A stretch of 64,000 bases of DNA, taken from JAWMQL01 sp033283165 (GTDB lineage: Bacteria; Pseudomonadota; Gammaproteobacteria; Pseudomonadales; Halieaceae). The translations under genes were made by a program, and so were the position numbers. The notes beneath the pieces were generated by a model. It saw only the letters and a list, made by a program, of their open reading frames with translations. It was not told the DNA's origin and did not search any database. The DNA lies in contig JAWMQL010000006.1 of assembly GCA_033283165.1 (NCBI GenBank), positions 124,001 to 188,000 of the forward strand. Direction: 5' to 3'. Below, piece by piece: positions 1-9,101 of this stretch. The stretch's first letter is position 1; the number at the start of each line of letters is the position of its first letter.

Positions 1-727
1 GTTTACGCTCCATGAAGGTCACGCCCATTCCCTCGGCCACCATGTGGATGCGCAACATCAGGCTGTTCACTTCCCACACCGTGCTGAACTGGTCACGCAG
101 GCGCTGGATGGACGGCCGCATGTCCGGGTTGTCCAGGGCCGAGGCAATCAGCGGAGTGCGTTTCAGGGCGCGCTCGTCACCGGCCATCATGTCGTCGTAG
201 TGGGGGTGACGAGGCGATACCACCAGGTGCCGAGAGTCGGCGTACAGCGGCACCGTATCGAACGCAGACATGTGCTTCTGAAACGGACCAAAGCCCAGTT
301 CTACCGCACCCGAGGACACCGCGTAGATCATGCTGCGGCTGGGAAGATCCGCAATTTTCAAGCGCGTACGCGGGAAGTGCTGATAGTAAGCGCTTATCAA
401 CATCGGTCCGTAAAAATAGTTTACCGAGGCCGACAAGGCCAGGTTGAGCAACTCGCTGCTGCCTTTTTTGAGTTGGGCGATATCCTCCAGCGTCTGTTGT
501 TCCTCGCGCAGCACCTCGACCGCGTAATCGAACAGGCGCTTGCCCGGCTCGGTCAGGCGCGGGGTCTTGCCGCGCACCACGAGCGGCGTATCCAGTTTGG
601 CTTCCAGGCCCGCTACCGCCTGGCTCACCGCAGACTGGCTGATGTGCAGTGATTCGGCCGCTCGCTGGAACCCGCCCTCCTCGATGACGGCCCGCAAGGC
701 CCGTAACTCATTGTTTTCCAAGCGCAT
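1..727 (-). CDS. LysR-family transcriptional regulator (3' end cut by window)
   Basis: DNA-binding regulator. The reading frame on the minus strand starts with ATG at 727 and stays open to the window edge, so the C-terminus is missing (about 242 residues visible). The first 60 residues form a typical LysR winged helix-turn-helix (FQRAAESLHISQSAVSQAVA), followed by the start of the periplasmic-binding-like effector domain (motif GAVELGFG near residue 140). It is divergent from the citrate synthase homologue at 831, with about 100 bases between them containing a LysR-type dyad, so it probably controls that gene and itself. The effector is unknown; the family assignment is secure. Confidence 0.93.
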   Translation of the reverse strand, partial: MRLENNELRALRAVIEEGGFQRAAESLHISQSAVSQAVAGLEAKLDTPLVVRGKTPRLTEPGKRLFDYAVEVLREEQQTLEDIAQLKKGSSELLNLALSASVNYFYGPMLISAYYQHFPRTRLKIADLPSRSMIYAVSSGAVELGFGPFQKHMSAFDTVPLYADSRHLVVSPRHPHYDDMMAGDERALKRTPLIASALDNPDMRPSIQRLRDQFSTVWEVNSLMLRIHMVAEGMGVTFMERK

Positions 728-757
728 ATTAATTTCCCTTATATGGGGATAAGTAAC

Positions 758-772
758 ATTAACTCAACTAAT
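758..772. promoter_or_regulatory. Candidate LysR binding site (ATTA-N7-TAAT)
   Basis: An interrupted dyad, ATTA-N7-TAAT, lies in the divergent intergenic region between the LysR gene and the citrate synthase homologue. It fits the T-N11-A pattern expected for LysR-type regulators. A -10-like TATACT lies at 787-792, about 15 bases downstream, which suits an activator position. This is inferred from sequence pattern only. Confidence 0.5.
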
Positions 773-791
773 CATTATATCCGCCCTATAC

Positions 792-806
792 TGTGAAAAA
801 TTCACA
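792..806. promoter_or_regulatory. Perfect palindrome TGTGAA-AAA-TTCACA upstream of 831
   Basis: A perfect inverted repeat with 6-base arms and a 3-base centre, 24 bases before the ATG at 831 and overlapping the end of a -10-like TATACT (787-792). The position just downstream of a promoter would suit a repressor site. The half site TGTGA recalls CRP-family sites, but the spacing is shorter than the CRP consensus (TGTGA-N6-TCACA), so the binding protein is unknown. Confidence 0.4.
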
Positions 807-830
807 TTTTTAACCAAGCAGGGGGTTACC

Positions 831-1964
831 ATGACCGACCAAGCAGTCTTTTCCCCGGATCTGGCAGGCATTGTTGTGGGCGAAACCGCCATCTCCGATG
901 TACAGGGAGACCAGGGCAAGCTCAGCTATCGCGGGGTGGATATCAATGACCTGATCGACGCGCCCTTCCTGCACGTTGCCTGGTTACTACTGTTCGGCGA
1001 GTGGCCCGACAGCCAGCAAAGCAGCCGGCTGGTGGCATTCATGAACCGCCACGCACGGCTCAGTTTCCAGGAAATTGACCTGCTGCAACTTGTGCCCAGG
1101 GACCTGCACCCGATGCTGATGCTGCAGGGGATGACCCCGCTGCTCAAATTGCCCCAGGAGGAGACGCTGGACATGGGGCTGGATGCCGAGCAGGGCCTGT
1201 TTATTGCCGCCAAACTCCCCGCCCTGGTCGCAGCACACTACCGACTGGAACACAGCAAGGTGCCGTTGTCACCCCGGCCGGGCAAACTGTTTAATCACAA
1301 TTTCCTGTACATGTTCCACGGCAGTCAGCCCAGCGAGGCCCAGGTGCGAATGCTCAACGCCGCCCAGATCCTGCAGATGGAGCACAGTTTCAATGCCGGG
1401 ACGTTCGCCGGACGAGTCTGCGCCAGCACCCTGGCGCCTATCCAGTCCTCCATCGCCGCATCCATCGGCACCCTGTTCGGGCGCCTGCACGGTGGGGCCG
1501 ACCAGGCCGCACTGGAAATGGCCGAGGCGATCGGCGGGCCGGAGCATGCGGAGGCCTACGTGCAGGACTGCCTCGCCCGCGGCGAGAAGATCATGGGTAT
1601 GGGCCACCGCGAGTACCGCACAGTGGATCCCCGGGCCAGGGTGCTGAAGCCCATGGCCATGGAGTTGTGTACCGAGGGTGACAGCGCACGACTGCTGGCC
1701 ACCCTGGTCGCCGTCGAGGAGGCCTGCCAGAGGGCCTTTGCCGAGCGCGGCAAGGAGATCTGGGCCAACGTCGAATTCTACAAGGGCGCGGTATTCCACA
1801 GCCTGGGGATTCCCAGCCAGTACTTCACGGCACTGTTCGCCATGGCGCGGGTGTACGGCTACATCGCCCACTTCCTGGAATTCCGCCGGGACAGCCGCCT
1901 GATCCGACCACGGGCCAAGTACACCGGAATCCCACCCGTCCAGCGGGACCGCACTGCCGCCTGA
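831..1964 (+). CDS. Citrate synthase / 2-methylcitrate synthase homologue with Glu at the catalytic Asp position
   Basis: A 377-residue citrate synthase family protein, expected to condense an acyl-CoA with a 2-oxoacid. Family blocks are clear: SYRGVDI (about 32-38), FNAGTFAGRV (187-196), RLHGGAD (218-224, H220) and MGMGHREYRTVDPRA (255-269, H259). The block that normally reads NVDFYSG reads NVEFYKG here, putting E315 where the catalytic Asp is expected. The length matches bacterial type II-like and methylcitrate synthases. ATG follows an AGGGGG ribosome site. The divergent LysR gene and the downstream SDR suggest a dedicated catabolic role rather than the housekeeping gltA. Substrate uncertain. 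Confidence 0.88.
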   Translation: MTDQAVFSPDLAGIVVGETAISDVQGDQGKLSYRGVDINDLIDAPFLHVAWLLLFGEWPDSQQSSRLVAFMNRHARLSFQEIDLLQLVPRDLHPMLMLQGMTPLLKLPQEETLDMGLDAEQGLFIAAKLPALVAAHYRLEHSKVPLSPRPGKLFNHNFLYMFHGSQPSEAQVRMLNAAQILQMEHSFNAGTFAGRVCASTLAPIQSSIAASIGTLFGRLHGGADQAALEMAEAIGGPEHAEAYVQDCLARGEKIMGMGHREYRTVDPRARVLKPMAMELCTEGDSARLLATLVAVEEACQRAFAERGKEIWANVEFYKGAVFHSLGIPSQYFTALFAMARVYGYIAHFLEFRRDSRLIRPRAKYTGIPPVQRDRTAA

Positions 1965-1990
1965 GGCGCATCCAACGCCCAATAATCTGA

Positions 1991-2015
1991 ACCACCGGGA
2001 GGCTATCCCGGTGGT
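1991..2015 (+). terminator. Strong hairpin after the citrate synthase homologue
   Basis: A perfect 10-base-pair stem (ACCACCGGGA / TCCCGGTGGT) with a GGCTA loop begins 26 bases after the stop codon at 1964. No T-run follows, so it may be an attenuating or RNA-stabilising hairpin rather than a full intrinsic terminator. Confidence 0.5.
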
Positions 2016-2098
2016 CGACCCGCTCCCCGCCAGCCCGCCCCCGCAGCGGGTGTACACTGCAGCCCGAACCTCAACATTCATCCAGGGAGGACTGCACC

Positions 2099-2842
2099 AT
2101 GGGCTTGCTGCAGGACAAAACAATCCTCATCACCGGTGGCGCCCGCAGCATGGGCGCCAACCACGTGCGACGCTGCGCACAGGAAGGAGCTCGGGTGGTG
2201 TTCGGTGACGTGCTGGAGGAAGAGGGCAGGGCCCTGGCCGCGGAGATTGGCGAGACCGCCGTGTTCGTAAAGCACGACGTGTGTGACCCGGATGGCTGGC
2301 AGGAAATCGTCCAGGTCGCAGAGCAGCAGTTCGGGGGCCTGGACGTACTGGTCAACAACGCCGCCATCCACCTCAATTGCCCGATGGAAAACGAGACCGC
2401 GGACTCCCTGCGGCGCCACCTGGAAGTGAACGTGGTGGGCAGCTTCCAGGGTGCAAAGGCCGTGTTACCGGCCATGCGCCCTCGCGGCGGCGGCTCCATC
2501 ATCAATATATCTTCCCTGGCGGGCATTCGCGGCATCTGGGGCTACAGCGCCTACGGCGCCAGCAAGTGGGCCGTGCGCGGCATGACCCAGGTCTGGGCGC
2601 AGGAACTGGGTCCTGACAATATCCGGGTCAACGCCATCATGCCCGGGGCGATTTCCGAGACCAGCATGTTCAGCCTGGATGAGGATCCCCAGGGCCTGGA
2701 GCAGATCGTCTCCGCCATTCCCCTGCGCCGCACCGGCAAGCCCGACGATGTCAGTGACGTGGTCATTTTCCTCGCCTCGGACAAGTCCTCGTACATGACC
2801 GGCACTGAGCAGGTGATCGACGGCGGGCGGGCGATCTGGTGA
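2099..2842 (+). CDS. SDR-family NAD(P)-dependent oxidoreductase
   Basis: A classical short-chain dehydrogenase of 247 residues. The cofactor loop is TGGARSMG (about 12-19), a variant of TGxxxGxG with Ser-Met before the last Gly. NNAA lies near residue 88, the catalytic Ser is in INISSLAG, and the active-site YGASK follows about 13 residues later. The C-terminal GTEQVIDGG is typical of 3-oxoacyl-ACP-reductase-like SDRs. A GGGAGGA ribosome site precedes the ATG. The next gene begins inside its stop codon, so the two are co-translated. The substrate, probably a secondary alcohol or ketone, cannot be read from the sequence. Confidence 0.92.
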   Translation: MGLLQDKTILITGGARSMGANHVRRCAQEGARVVFGDVLEEEGRALAAEIGETAVFVKHDVCDPDGWQEIVQVAEQQFGGLDVLVNNAAIHLNCPMENETADSLRRHLEVNVVGSFQGAKAVLPAMRPRGGGSIINISSLAGIRGIWGYSAYGASKWAVRGMTQVWAQELGPDNIRVNAIMPGAISETSMFSLDEDPQGLEQIVSAIPLRRTGKPDDVSDVVIFLASDKSSYMTGTEQVIDGGRAIW

Positions 2843-3222
2843 ATATGAATCAGGTGACATTGCCGGTTACCGAAATGGAGAAAGCGGCTGCCTTCTATCG
2901 GCGAATGGGGTTTCTACAGATAGTCGACACGCCGCACTACGCTCGTTTTGAATGCCCCGAAGGTAGCTCTACCTTTTCCTTGTCGCTGGTCGAGACGGTT
3001 TCTTCAAATGGCAGTGTTATCTACTTCGAGCATGAAGACCTGGACAACCTGGTCGATGAACTCAAGAACAAGGGATTTGAATTCGATCAGGATCCGAAAG
3101 ATATGCCTTATCTCTGGCGGGAAGCGATCTTGCACGACCCCTCGGGTAACAAAATCAAACTCTACTGGGCCGGCGGCGATCGCCTGAACCCACCCTGGCG
3201 AGTCGAACTGGCCGCGGACTGA
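2839..3222 (+). CDS. VOC-superfamily (glyoxalase/bleomycin-resistance-fold) protein
   Basis: A 127-residue single-module vicinal oxygen chelate protein. The beta-alpha-beta-beta-beta pattern is visible from LPVTEMEKAAAFYRRMGF (8-25) to the C-terminal ILHDPSGNKIKLYWAG. The GTG start overlaps the SDR stop by four bases (GTGA), which fixes the start and implies coupled translation. Metal ligands are not certain, and the reaction (lyase, isomerase or dioxygenase) cannot be assigned. The gene looks more AT-rich than its upstream neighbours. It converges on the HNH gene at 3243. Confidence 0.8.
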   Translation: MNMNQVTLPVTEMEKAAAFYRRMGFLQIVDTPHYARFECPEGSSTFSLSLVETVSSNGSVIYFEHEDLDNLVDELKNKGFEFDQDPKDMPYLWREAILHDPSGNKIKLYWAGGDRLNPPWRVELAAD

Positions 3223-3242
3223 AGCCTGATACAAGCCTCTGA

Positions 3243-4349
3243 TCATCTACCACTGGCTCGTCGGAACTGCCAATCCCCCTCAGGACCCGGTTTGATCGCG
3301 AAAGCGCCCTCGTGAATCAGCCTGTGGTGTTTTGAACAGAGCAAAATCGTATTTTCCAAAGAGGTCTCGCCGCCATCGGCCCAGTGCATCACGTGATGCG
3401 CGTCGAGCCACTTTTCGTGCATGCAACCCGGATAGCGGCAACATTTGTCGCGTGCCAAAAGCGCTCGTCTTAAAGCCGGCTGTACCACGCGGTGCTTCCT
3501 CCCAACATTCAGCGGGTTCCTGTTTTCATCTTCTTCTACCGTGACCACGGCACTATCGCAACAAAGCCTCTTTATCGTCTCGATCGGCAGATCACTTTCA
3601 CTGTTCTCATCAGGCTGACCGCGCAGCGCTTTCTCATCCACATGCACCACCACCTGATAGTGGTCGGCAGTACAGCTTTTCTGTTCTTCTCCACCAGCCA
3701 GGTAAGCGCGAGCCAACTCCACCAGCGCATCTGCCTGTTGCTGGTGGAGGGTTTCTGCGCCTGCACCCCCCTCGGAGTTCTCCATCGATGCCAATGCCAT
3801 CTCCAAGGCCTTCATCACCAACTCGCCCTGTTCACGCGGCAGTTCAACGGAAATCGTCATACTGCCATCACCGTGGGTGGAGCGACTCAGGTATCGCTCC
3901 CGGTGCAGGCGCTGCGCATCCTCACCCGCGAACTGCCTGTGCACATTGCGCAATTTCCGGCAGTGATCATCCACCTGCTGCGCAGTGGCCGGGATGGCGT
4001 AATCCAGCAACCGCTCTTCCGTAGCCGGTGTGGCGATGCGAGTGAGCGCCCGTGCCTTGGAATAGGACAGTTCGCCGGATTGGAAGGCGCCGGCCGTGAG
4101 CGGCAGATCAAACAGCGCATTGGCCACCCGAATTTTCTCCCGTGCGGTGCCGGGCGCAATGCCGCACTTCATATTCAGCCACTCGGCGCAGTTGTTGAAG
4201 TGGTAGGCCTTCCAGCCCTGGCGCAGGTCAAATTCACGCACCAGCAACAGGAATTCGTACTCTTCGGCATTGATGCGCGCAGCGAGGGAGATGATCTCAT
4301 CTTCCAGATCGTCGAGGCTGCGACGGGTAACCAATTGGGCGATATTCAT
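3243..4349 (-). CDS. HNH endonuclease with DUF222-type N-terminal domain
   Basis: A 368-residue protein with an alpha-helical DUF222/13E12-like region (about 1-250) and a C-terminal HNH nuclease with zinc-binding Cys pairs: CRYPGCMHEKWLDAHHVMHW, followed by the conserved Asn and CSKHHRLIH. The frame is open up to 4490, but ATG at 4349 has a GGAGG ribosome site about five bases upstream, so I place the start there. Such proteins are multicopy in many genomes and their biological role is not established. Base composition is noticeably more AT-rich than the flanking catabolic genes, which suggests separate acquisition. Confidence 0.85.
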   Translation of the reverse strand: MNIAQLVTRRSLDDLEDEIISLAARINAEEYEFLLLVREFDLRQGWKAYHFNNCAEWLNMKCGIAPGTAREKIRVANALFDLPLTAGAFQSGELSYSKARALTRIATPATEERLLDYAIPATAQQVDDHCRKLRNVHRQFAGEDAQRLHRERYLSRSTHGDGSMTISVELPREQGELVMKALEMALASMENSEGGAGAETLHQQQADALVELARAYLAGGEEQKSCTADHYQVVVHVDEKALRGQPDENSESDLPIETIKRLCCDSAVVTVEEDENRNPLNVGRKHRVVQPALRRALLARDKCCRYPGCMHEKWLDAHHVMHWADGGETSLENTILLCSKHHRLIHEGAFAIKPGPEGDWQFRRASGR

Positions 4350-4612
4350 GGGGCCTCCGGGGGTATCAGTCACGCTAATCCATCTGCCCATTTTCCTCCT
4401 ATCTATCTGATTTATATACGAATATATCTCATCAAATGCGGCCACACGGCGACATTTCGAACCCACTCCAGCAAGAAGGCAGGGCGCCAAAACCTCTCAG
4501 ACGCGCTGAAAAATCACTCCTATACTGCTAACTAGATTTGAGGTCGAGTCGAACAACCGGAACAATAAATCGACCATCATCGAACTGACACCAGTTCCTG
4601 GGAGCGGGATCA

Positions 4613-6235
4613 ATGACACTCACCGAATCCTTCTGCGTGGGCCCGGATACGCCCCCGGTGCGCGAACTCACGATCGGCCAGGTCCTGGCTGAGGCGGCTG
4701 CAGACTCACCCAACCAGGCGGCGTTAACCGTGGGCTCTCCCAACCCGGGCGAACGCCGGACCTGGACCTATGCCGAACTCTACCGCGAGGCCCGGACCGC
4801 GGCCCGGGCCCTCCTGCAGCGCTTCCAACCCGGTGAGCGGGTAGCGGTGTGGGCGCCTAACATCCCGGAATGGGTCATCCTGGAGTATGGCTGCGCCCTG
4901 GCGGGGGTCGTGCTGGTGACGGTCAACCCCTCCTACCAGCCGGAGGAACTGGCCTACGTGCTGAAGCAGTCGCGCAGTCGCGGGATCTTCGTGCTGCCGG
5001 AATTCCGCGGCAACCGCATGTTGCAGCACCTGCTGGCGGTGCGGGACCAGTGTCCGGAACTGCGCGAGGTTATCGGCTTCGATAGCTGGGCGGCATTCAT
5101 GGACTCAGGAATAAACGTCACCGCAGACCTGCCAGAAGTGAGCGCCGGGGACCCCTGCATGATCCAGTACACCTCCGGCACCACCGGCTTCCCCAAGGGC
5201 GCGCTGCTGCATCACCGCGGGCTGGTCAACAACGCAGCCCATGTGCTGGAGCGGGCGGGCCTGGACCGGGGTGGTGCCCATCTGGGCTACATGCCGCTGT
5301 TCCACACCTCGGGCTCCGTGCTGTGCGTATTGGGCGCTCTGGACCGTCGCGCCCGGCTGGTACTGGTCGAGATGTTTGAGCCCGGCCTAGTCCTGGAACT
5401 GATCGAGACCTACCGGGTGCGCAATACCGGGGGCGTGCCCACCATGCTGATCGCGCTGCTGGAACACCCGGATTTCGTGGTTCGCGACCTGTCCTCGCTG
5501 CAGGTGGTCAGCAGCGGCGGCGCCACGGTGCCGGCACCACTGGTGGAACGGATCGAGGCCGAACTGGGGGTCACTTTCACCATCGTGTTCGGCCAAACCG
5601 AGTGCTCGCCGGTGGCCTCCATGACCCTGCCCGACGACAGCCCGGAAGACAAGGCCTATACCCTGGGACTGCCCATGCCGAATGTGGAGGTGAAAATCGT
5701 GGACCCGGCCAGCGGTGAGATCCAGCCGGTGAACCAGGTCGGTGAATACTGCACCCGCGGTTACCACGTCATGCACGGTTATTTCGAGATGCCGGAGGCA
5801 ACGGCGGATACCATCGACGAGGACGGCTGGCTGCACACCGGCGACCTGTGTGCCATGGACGAGCGTGGCTATACCCGGGTCGAGGGGCGCCTCAAGGACA
5901 TGATCATCCGCGGCGGGGAGAACATCTACCCGCGGGAGATCGAGGAATTATTGTTCAAACATCCCGCTGTCGCGGAAGTGGCTGTGGTGGGCTTGCCCAG
6001 CGACCGCCTCGGCGAGGAGGTAGCGGCCTTCCTGCGCCCCGCACCGGGGATGGCCCTGGACCGCGAGGCACTGTTCGCCTACACGCGGGAGCACCTGGCG
6101 CCCCATAAAACGCCCCGGTACTGGTTCGAGGTCGAGCAATATCCCATGACCGGCTCGGGCAAAATCCAGAAGTTCATGCTGCGCAAGCAGTGGCAGCAGG
6201 GCATGCACAGCGAACTCGGCGACCTGCGCGATTGA
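4613..6235 (+). CDS. AMP-dependent acyl-CoA synthetase (ANL superfamily)
   Basis: Activates a carboxylic acid to its CoA thioester through an acyl-adenylate. The 540-residue length is normal. The P-loop is YTSGTTGFPKGAL (about 184-196), the adenylate motif GWLHTGD lies in the C-terminal third, then the hinge GRLKDMIIRGGENIYPRE, and the catalytic Lys is in TGSGKIQKF near the C-terminus. It resembles fatty-acyl/aryl-CoA ligases more than acetyl-CoA synthetase. It begins a same-strand series with a sulfatase, P450, hydrolase and a second ligase, suggesting CoA activation of a compound freed by those enzymes. Substrate unknown. Confidence 0.92.
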   Translation: MTLTESFCVGPDTPPVRELTIGQVLAEAAADSPNQAALTVGSPNPGERRTWTYAELYREARTAARALLQRFQPGERVAVWAPNIPEWVILEYGCALAGVVLVTVNPSYQPEELAYVLKQSRSRGIFVLPEFRGNRMLQHLLAVRDQCPELREVIGFDSWAAFMDSGINVTADLPEVSAGDPCMIQYTSGTTGFPKGALLHHRGLVNNAAHVLERAGLDRGGAHLGYMPLFHTSGSVLCVLGALDRRARLVLVEMFEPGLVLELIETYRVRNTGGVPTMLIALLEHPDFVVRDLSSLQVVSSGGATVPAPLVERIEAELGVTFTIVFGQTECSPVASMTLPDDSPEDKAYTLGLPMPNVEVKIVDPASGEIQPVNQVGEYCTRGYHVMHGYFEMPEATADTIDEDGWLHTGDLCAMDERGYTRVEGRLKDMIIRGGENIYPREIEELLFKHPAVAEVAVVGLPSDRLGEEVAAFLRPAPGMALDREALFAYTREHLAPHKTPRYWFEVEQYPMTGSGKIQKFMLRKQWQQGMHSELGDLRD

Positions 6236-6323
6236 GCGCCACCGGGGTGGCCGACGTATTCTGCCGGCGGCAGATGCGGCGGGCATCGTGCTATGATTCG
6301 CCCGGCTTGAAAAAGAGACCCGC

Positions 6324-7808
6324 ATGCCCGTTCTGCAATTTATCTGGGACCGTATCACCGCGCTGCTCAGCACCGCTCTGCTGCTGCTGACACTGGCGGC
6401 CCTGTTCGCAATCTACCGCTACACCGCCTTCCACCAGGAAGATGACGCCGAACGCCTGCGGGGCAAACGAGACTATCTGGAACAACTGTCCGGTTTGCCC
6501 TCGTCCGGCAGGGCACCCAACATCATTTTCATCCTCTACGACGACCTGGGTTACGGCGATGTCGGCCTTGGCGCCGGTGACAAACCGCCGATCAAGACGC
6601 CGAATATCGATCGGCTGGCGGCCAACGGGGTGATGCTCAGTGACTTCCATTCTCCGGCACCGGTCTGCACCCCCGCCCGCGCCGGTTACCTCACCGGCCG
6701 CCTGCCACTGCGCGCCGGCCTGCCCAACGTGGTCTTTCCCAGCCATGACAACTGGAAGGGGGTGATGGCCAGGCTGGGCGACCCGGACAGCAACCAGCGC
6801 CTGCCCGCCGAGGAGATCACCCTGGCCGACATCCTGAAGGCCCGCGGTTACGCCACCGGCATGGTCGGTAAGTGGCACATGGGGGACGTCAGTCCCTCCC
6901 TGCCCAACGACTTCGGCTTCGATTACTACTACGGTGCGTTGTACAGCAACGACATGACACCCTTTGCCCATTACCGCAACCGGGACATCGCCGTACCGGC
7001 CCCCGTGGACCAGCGCAGGATGAGCGAATACTACACCCGTGAGGCCGTCGATTTCGTGCGCGGCCACGCGAACCGGGCGTTTTTCCTGTATTTCGCCCAC
7101 AACTTTCCCCACGACCCCCTGTCCGTGCGCGAGGAGCGGGCGGGCCGCTCCGAAGCCGGCCTGTTCGGCGATGTCATGGAGGAGATCGACGACGGCGTGG
7201 GCGAACTGGTGGCCGCGCTGGCGGACACCGGCACCCTGGACAACACCCTGATTGTCATCACCTCCGACAACGGCCCCTGGTTCCTGGGCAGCGGCGGCGG
7301 CCAGCGGGGCCGCAAGGGCAGCACCTTCGAGGGCGGCATGCGGGTACCCTTCATCGCGCACTGGCCGGCGTCGATTCCCGCCGGCCGGGTTGAGCCGGCC
7401 ATGGCCATGGGCACCGACCTGGTACCTACCGTGCTGGACATACTGGGCCTGCCGGCGCCCGGCGATCGCGTCCTCGACGGGCGCAGTATCCTGCCGGTGC
7501 TCACTGCCGGGTCGCCCACTCCCCACGACTACCTGTATTATTTCGACGGCGAATCCCTGTTCGCGGTGCGCAGCCAGCGATTCAAGTACCGCGGCGCGGC
7601 CAGCGTCCACTACGGCACTGACCAGATGCCCGTGGCCTTCGGCATTCCCCAGAAGGAGTGGCTGTTTGATCTGGCCGGGGATACCCGTGAGGCTTATGAC
7701 ACCTCCCTGCGCCACCCGGAGACCCTCGAGGAGCTGCGGCGGGTGTTCGAGGACAAGGAGAGCGAGATGGCAGATAACCTGCGCGGCTGGCGGGGAGAAC
7801 CCCGGTGA
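6324..7808 (+). CDS. Membrane-anchored type I sulfatase (arylsulfatase family)
   Basis: Hydrolyses a sulfate ester. The 494-residue protein has one N-terminal hydrophobic segment (about 11-31) without an obvious cleavage site, so it is probably membrane-anchored and faces the periplasm. Metal-binding LYDDLGYGDV (71-80) and the formylglycine motif C115-TPA-R119 are intact, with VGKWHMG (about 191-197) and SDNGPW further on. C115 would need conversion by a formylglycine-generating enzyme; no such gene is in the window. The next gene starts within its stop (GTGA), so sulfatase and P450 are translationally coupled, which argues for one pathway. Confidence 0.93.
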   Translation: MPVLQFIWDRITALLSTALLLLTLAALFAIYRYTAFHQEDDAERLRGKRDYLEQLSGLPSSGRAPNIIFILYDDLGYGDVGLGAGDKPPIKTPNIDRLAANGVMLSDFHSPAPVCTPARAGYLTGRLPLRAGLPNVVFPSHDNWKGVMARLGDPDSNQRLPAEEITLADILKARGYATGMVGKWHMGDVSPSLPNDFGFDYYYGALYSNDMTPFAHYRNRDIAVPAPVDQRRMSEYYTREAVDFVRGHANRAFFLYFAHNFPHDPLSVREERAGRSEAGLFGDVMEEIDDGVGELVAALADTGTLDNTLIVITSDNGPWFLGSGGGQRGRKGSTFEGGMRVPFIAHWPASIPAGRVEPAMAMGTDLVPTVLDILGLPAPGDRVLDGRSILPVLTAGSPTPHDYLYYFDGESLFAVRSQRFKYRGAASVHYGTDQMPVAFGIPQKEWLFDLAGDTREAYDTSLRHPETLEELRRVFEDKESEMADNLRGWRGEPR

Positions 7809-8980
7809 ACGAAAGCCCTGCCCTGCTGCGACCGGATATAGACTTCGCCTGGGATGCGCTGCCGAACCTGCACGAGGTACTGGACGAGTTGCGCCAGGAA
7901 GGACCGGTGGTCCGGGTGCAATACCACGGCGGGCCCGCCTGGCTGATCCTTGGCTGGGAGGAACTGCGCCAGGCCTTCGCCGACGAGGAGCACTTCGAAG
8001 CCGCCAGGGCCTACCGGATTCACTCCGAACCCTCCATGGGCAAGACCATGCAGACCATGTCCGGAGAGCAACACCGTATCAACCGCGGCCTGGTCTCCGG
8101 GTCCTTCTTCCCCGGCAAGGTGCGGGCGCTGGTCGAACCGCTGATCGAGACCCAGGCCGACCTCGCCCTGGATGCACTGGCGGGGCAGGAAGCGGTTGAC
8201 CTCGTGCAGGCTTTCGCCCGCCCCTACCCGTTCAAGGTGATTACCCGCCTGCTGGGTATTCCGGTGCACGACGATGCAAAGTTCCTGACCTGGGCCCTGA
8301 AGATCATCGATTTTCCCTGGGACCCGGAGGGAGCGATGCAGGCGAAAGCCGAATTTGACGCCTACATGCTGCCGCTGATCGCCGCGCGTCGGGCACAGCC
8401 GGAACAGGACCTGGTCTCGGTGCTGGCGACCGCGGAACTCGAAAACCAGCAATTGAGTGACGAGGAAATCCTGTCCTTCTGCCGCCTGATCTTCCCCGCC
8501 GGCTCCGACACCACCTACAAGAATCTCGGTTCGCTGCTGTACGCGGTGCTGACCACCGAGGGTGTGGTGGAGCAGTGCCTGGCAGAACCCGGTGCGGTGG
8601 CGGACGTCGTGCAGGAAGGCCTGCGCTGGGAGGCGCCCACCGGCCTGCTGCCACGCATGTGCAGCCGCGATACCAAGCTGGCCGGGGTTGCAATACGCGA
8701 GGGCGACTGGGTACTGTTCGGCATTACCGCGGCGAACAATGACCCCGCGGTATTCAGCGAGCCGCGCCGTTTCGATCCCGGCCGGCGCAACAAGAACCTG
8801 GCCTTCGGCCACGGCGAACACTTCTGCCTGGGCTCCCACCTGGCCCGGCAGGAACTGGAGGTCGCCCTGCGCCGCATTCTGGAACGCTTCCCCGACCTGC
8901 GCCTGATCGAGGAGCGCCCGGTAGCGATTACCCGCGCCGTGCTGCGCGGTCCCGAGGAGCTGTGGGTTACGCCCGGCTGA
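7805..8980 (+). CDS. Cytochrome P450
   Basis: A soluble bacterial P450 monooxygenase of 391 residues. The I-helix oxygen-activation motif is AGSDTT (232-237), the ExxR pair is E271-GL-R274, and the heme-thiolate loop is FGHGEHFCLG with C341 as ligand. The GTG start overlaps the sulfatase stop by four bases. No ferredoxin or ferredoxin reductase is encoded nearby, so electrons must come from elsewhere. The neighbouring sulfatase and acyl-CoA synthetases suggest hydroxylation of a hydrophobic substrate such as a terpenoid, steroid or alkyl chain; that is inference. Confidence 0.94.
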   Translation: MNESPALLRPDIDFAWDALPNLHEVLDELRQEGPVVRVQYHGGPAWLILGWEELRQAFADEEHFEAARAYRIHSEPSMGKTMQTMSGEQHRINRGLVSGSFFPGKVRALVEPLIETQADLALDALAGQEAVDLVQAFARPYPFKVITRLLGIPVHDDAKFLTWALKIIDFPWDPEGAMQAKAEFDAYMLPLIAARRAQPEQDLVSVLATAELENQQLSDEEILSFCRLIFPAGSDTTYKNLGSLLYAVLTTEGVVEQCLAEPGAVADVVQEGLRWEAPTGLLPRMCSRDTKLAGVAIREGDWVLFGITAANNDPAVFSEPRRFDPGRRNKNLAFGHGEHFCLGSHLARQELEVALRRILERFPDLRLIEERPVAITRAVLRGPEELWVTPG

Positions 8981-9101
8981 CACGAACAGCTCATGAACTG
9001 CTTTCGAATCAGGGCCCAGGTATTTTTTCTTGTACCCCGGAAATACACTTTCCCGGCGGAGAGGATATGCTGTTACGTTCGATCCTTCGGACTTCAACAG
9101 C

